NCBI GenBank assembly: GCA_948567375.1
Contig: OX419758.1
Coordinates: forward strand, 6,515,001 to 6,579,000
Reading direction: 5' to 3'
DNA from: Lunularia cruciata
Lineage: Eukaryota; Streptophyta; Marchantiopsida; Lunulariales; Lunulariaceae
DNA: 64,000 bases
The translations under genes were made by a program, and so were the position numbers. The notes beneath the pieces were generated by a model, which was not told where the DNA came from, made no database searches, and saw only the letters and a program-made list of their open reading frames with translations. Shown here one piece after another: positions 61,164 to 64,000 of this stretch; position 1 is the first letter of the stretch; every line of letters begins with the position of its first letter.

Positions 61164-62892
61164 CTCCAGAGATACGCAATTCAAATTCGACAACTTCGAG
61201 TTGGCTAGACTGAACGGCAACGAAGCGATAATTGTATCTCTGGACGGATGGCAACCTGTGGATGTCACTCCCGCTAGGACTCACTACTGGATTTCATGAT
61301 TCGTGTATGCTGTCACAACGCTTCTGAGCTCGTTCCACCTGAGACAACCTTCCCATTGAGCAGCGATTTCAGGCCCTCCAAGCAATCTTCTTTCTGCTAC
61401 TACATTCGCGGCTGAACGCGACAGTCGACTCACTCGATTCCCCTGTTTAGTAATTTAACACCAGGTGTCTGAATTCTGAACGACACATGAAGAAATAGAT
61501 CGAACATTACGTACCGATTTCGACTATGTATATTTAGTTCCGTTGAAACAAATGAGATCGATCGTTCTTTCTCGACTTCCTTAAGCATCCTTAAGCATCT
61601 AATTGTTAGTTAACTGATACGAGACTGCCCTGAACTTGATTTGCAGATGTACACTTGGCAGCGAACAACCTTGTCCGGATTTTATATTGAGAGCAGTTCA
61701 ATCACCGGCAAACGGAGGGAGCTTGTAAGCTGCCAGGTGGTTCATCTCGTCTTCCCTGGGGAAAGGTCATTGCTGCGAAGCAAGTCTCTCTTACTTTTCA
61801 ACTCAACGAAATTCACTGCATGGACACAACAAACCTCACACGCTGCTGCGGACAGAAGAAACCACGTGTGAGGTTTGTTCCGTCTGCGCAGTGTTCTGTT
61901 GATTGTTGATTTAGAGGTTTCATCATCCAGAAAAAGCAGCAGGGCAGAACCGACACTGCAAGTTTGTCTCTATAGGGCACTCAGAGTGCGTGGTTTCTCT
62001 CCTATCATGGAAGTAAGTGACGAGCCTAATGGAGTAAGTGGAGTCGCTTCTTGATTCCGGAACTCAGGAAGTCACGGTTTAGCTCTCTACCTTCTGAGTT
62101 CTGATTTGAGTGCATTCAAGCTGGTGGATTGCAGCAACGGAGGATAGACACTAGATCCTCTGACCCAACCTTCCACTCCATTGCTTGGCGTCAATCTCAA
62201 GGGTGTTGGAGGAATGCTAATGCATGGCCTGAATTACCGTAACGGCTGAAATACGTTGTCTAAACAAAACGACTATCGTAAACCGATGAGTCCCACTAAG
62301 TAGCACATTCAACAACATCATCATTTCTTTCATGCTTGCCATATTTAGTACCCGAAAGTGTCAACGAGTGCCACGGTAGCCCGATGCAATGTGTTTCTAC
62401 TGTGTCACCTACCCGATGTCCAATGAAGAACCGAGTCTTCAAGTTTGACATCAACACATCAGCTGCACTTCAGCTTATCAATTACGATGACGTAACTAGG
62501 AGATTGGAATAATAACAAGACTAGGGAAATGTCATGAATTGGAGTCATTGCTTGTAGTTAGATCATGGCTACGCTTGTCGTAGCCCCCAAAACTATGGCT
62601 GGTTCATAGAAGAGGGAGACATGGAAACCCAGAGACACTCGTCTCGTATGACATTTCAATATTCTGTTGATTAGATTTTCTGCACGCATCTGTTGGTGAA
62701 AGAGGGGGCGACTCAGAGTTATTTGGTGTGCCACCGACAACGAGACTTCTGCAGGAAGTTTAGAGATGGGTTGTAGAATAAATTTGTTAAGACTTACCAT
62801 GCACCGTTTCAATGTTGAAACATAACTCTTAGAATGCAATATTCAGAGCAGATAAGATGAAGGTATCAGGCGACAGTCACAATCACTATAGA
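61164..62892. other. P450 upstream region; no other gene recognised
   Basis: Should contain the P450 promoter. A palindromic G-box site is described separately. The frames at 61641-61871 (plus) and 62558-62839 (minus) show no domain. Confidence 0.5.
61828..61879. repeat. Perfect 15-bp inverted repeat overlapping a G-box
   Basis: AACAAACCTCACACG (61828-61842) and its exact reverse complement (61865-61879) surround 22 nt. CACGTG (61863-61868) straddles the start of the right arm. It lies about 0.7 kb upstream of the P450 start codon. Confidence 0.7.
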
Positions 62893-62985
62893 ACCTAATT
62901 GAGCGAAAAGCGACACACATAGGATAACAAGGATGGCAAGAACCCATCAAGCCGCGCAAGCGTAACATCTACGAGGTAAAATGAA
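62893..62985 (-). mobile_element. Non-LTR 3'-end fragment
   Basis: Reverse-oriented match to the last about 90 bases of the family (GCGACAC..., AACCCATCAAGCCG, GAGGTAAAATG). Possible TSD GAACCT on both sides, too short to be sure. Confidence 0.55.
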
Positions 62986-64000
62986 CCTTTTTAAGCAATG
63001 AACAGACATATCTGAATGAAACTAGGCTGTTCTGTTCAATTAGATAAACCCTACAAATGAGAGTTTGACGTCCACATAAGAATCAGAATAACGGAATGCT
63101 TTCAGAAGACAAACAAATTATAGAACAGGTGGGGAGATTCATTTAGTTAACGTGATGGATGGAAGAGTTAGTTTAGGTCAGAAAGAGAAGCGTAAATGTG
63201 ACATATCTGAACCTAAATCCTGTCTAAGTGAATACATCAGTCGAAGTATACATTCAAGAGCCAGAGTACTTCCATTAGGTAAACAGTGAACATGTTCTGT
63301 AAAAAAGTATTGCTGAGTCTCAATAATGATCGGATGAAGAGAATGAAATTGAGTGATCACCGCCTAGTGGAAGACCTACTACACGTTTAGATTGGATTAG
63401 TTGACATCCTAGTTGAGTTTTAAATTCATCGATAGCGTTGAGACAAAGCACTGATATTAGGATTATATTTTAATTGTCAATCATCCCGTTCCCGTTCAAT
63501 GACATTTTGACGTTATTGGGATATCATCAGACCTCAATACAAGATTTCGATGAAAAAGGAGTGAGTGAAAAGTAATTAATATGCAAATAACATTAATTTC
63601 AATATTTTATTAGTACGCTAGAATTTATATGGATTGAAAGATGTACGCTATAATTCTTAGATTGCTTATATCTTTAGCATACAAAAGTATATCTAGAGTT
63701 CTACTAAATACATCAGAACAAGTCGATTTGTGTTGTGAATGACTTCGTTGGCGCTGATTGTAGTCTAATGAAGTCTAATGGTCTTCAACCTTGCCTGATA
63801 GTTATCATTGTTGTGCACATTCATGACTGTAGTAGGTAAAGGTGATCTTTGGCTACACTTCTTTTCAACTGGACGACACCTCTGCCTACTTACCCAGTTA
63901 TTTAACCATCAAACCTCATAAAGATTGTCATTTCAAATTCCTGCCATCCTTGGTGTATTTGTTGAGACCATTCTTCGAATGCAATTCCACTTTTGTGGAA
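62986..64000. other. No recognised feature
   Basis: Only frames of 60 codons or fewer; nothing identifiable. Confidence 0.5.

Overview
This window is nuclear DNA of a land plant. Three protein-coding regions look genuine: a complete spliced gene for the proteasome deubiquitinase RPN11, whose protein has plant-type residues; a complete spliced cytochrome P450 of the plant CYP71 clan; and a small secreted-protein ORF. The rest is transposon wreckage or unrecognised DNA. I think an early-diverging lineage (a bryophyte such as a liverwort or moss) is likely, because the retroelement mix includes a non-LTR family with R2/NeSL-like domains, which is not a typical angiosperm component. The species cannot be fixed from the sequence alone.

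Layout. 1-6.0 kb: no recognised gene, but several strong inverted repeats. 6.05-9.75 kb: a full-length but decayed non-LTR retrotransposon (copy A) with a 12-bp target-site duplication. 11.1-12.46 kb: a 5'-truncated copy (B). 16.8-19.4 kb, minus strand: RPN11 in six exons. 19.4-23.5 kb: AT-rich DNA carrying two ultra-short (about 40-50 bp) insertions of the same non-LTR family. 23.6-52.0 kb: a nested retrotransposon cluster. Its shell is a plus-strand Ty1/copia element whose domains (LTR, primer-binding site, gag, integrase, RT, RNase H, LTR) can be followed across about 28 kb. Inside it lie two inverted copies of a MITE-like element, three copies of another LTR (one a solo LTR with an exact TSD), a decayed coiled-coil ORF, a degraded minus-strand Ty3/gypsy element (G1), a structurally complete minus-strand Ty3/gypsy chromovirus (G2, exact 5-bp TSD) and a second full-size non-LTR copy (C). 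52.4-53.0 kb, minus: the secreted-protein ORF. 55.8-56.2 kb, minus: a possible orphan exon. 58.7-61.2 kb, minus: the P450, four exons, with one probable GC-AG intron.

The observations I rate highest are: (1) a non-LTR family with N-terminal C2H2 finger, RT, Cys-His knuckle and a C-terminal PD-(D/E)XK-like endonuclease, with a shared 3' stem-loop and many tiny TSD-flanked insertions; (2) gypsy LTRs whose promoter side is packed with GAAnnTTC palindromes, the heat-shock-element core, just upstream of a TATA box, suggesting heat-inducible transcription; (3) the Russian-doll nesting itself. I found no CRISPR, bacterial-style operon or clearly new enzymatic system. The retroelements are all coding-dead as far as I can read them. 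All comparisons were made by eye.
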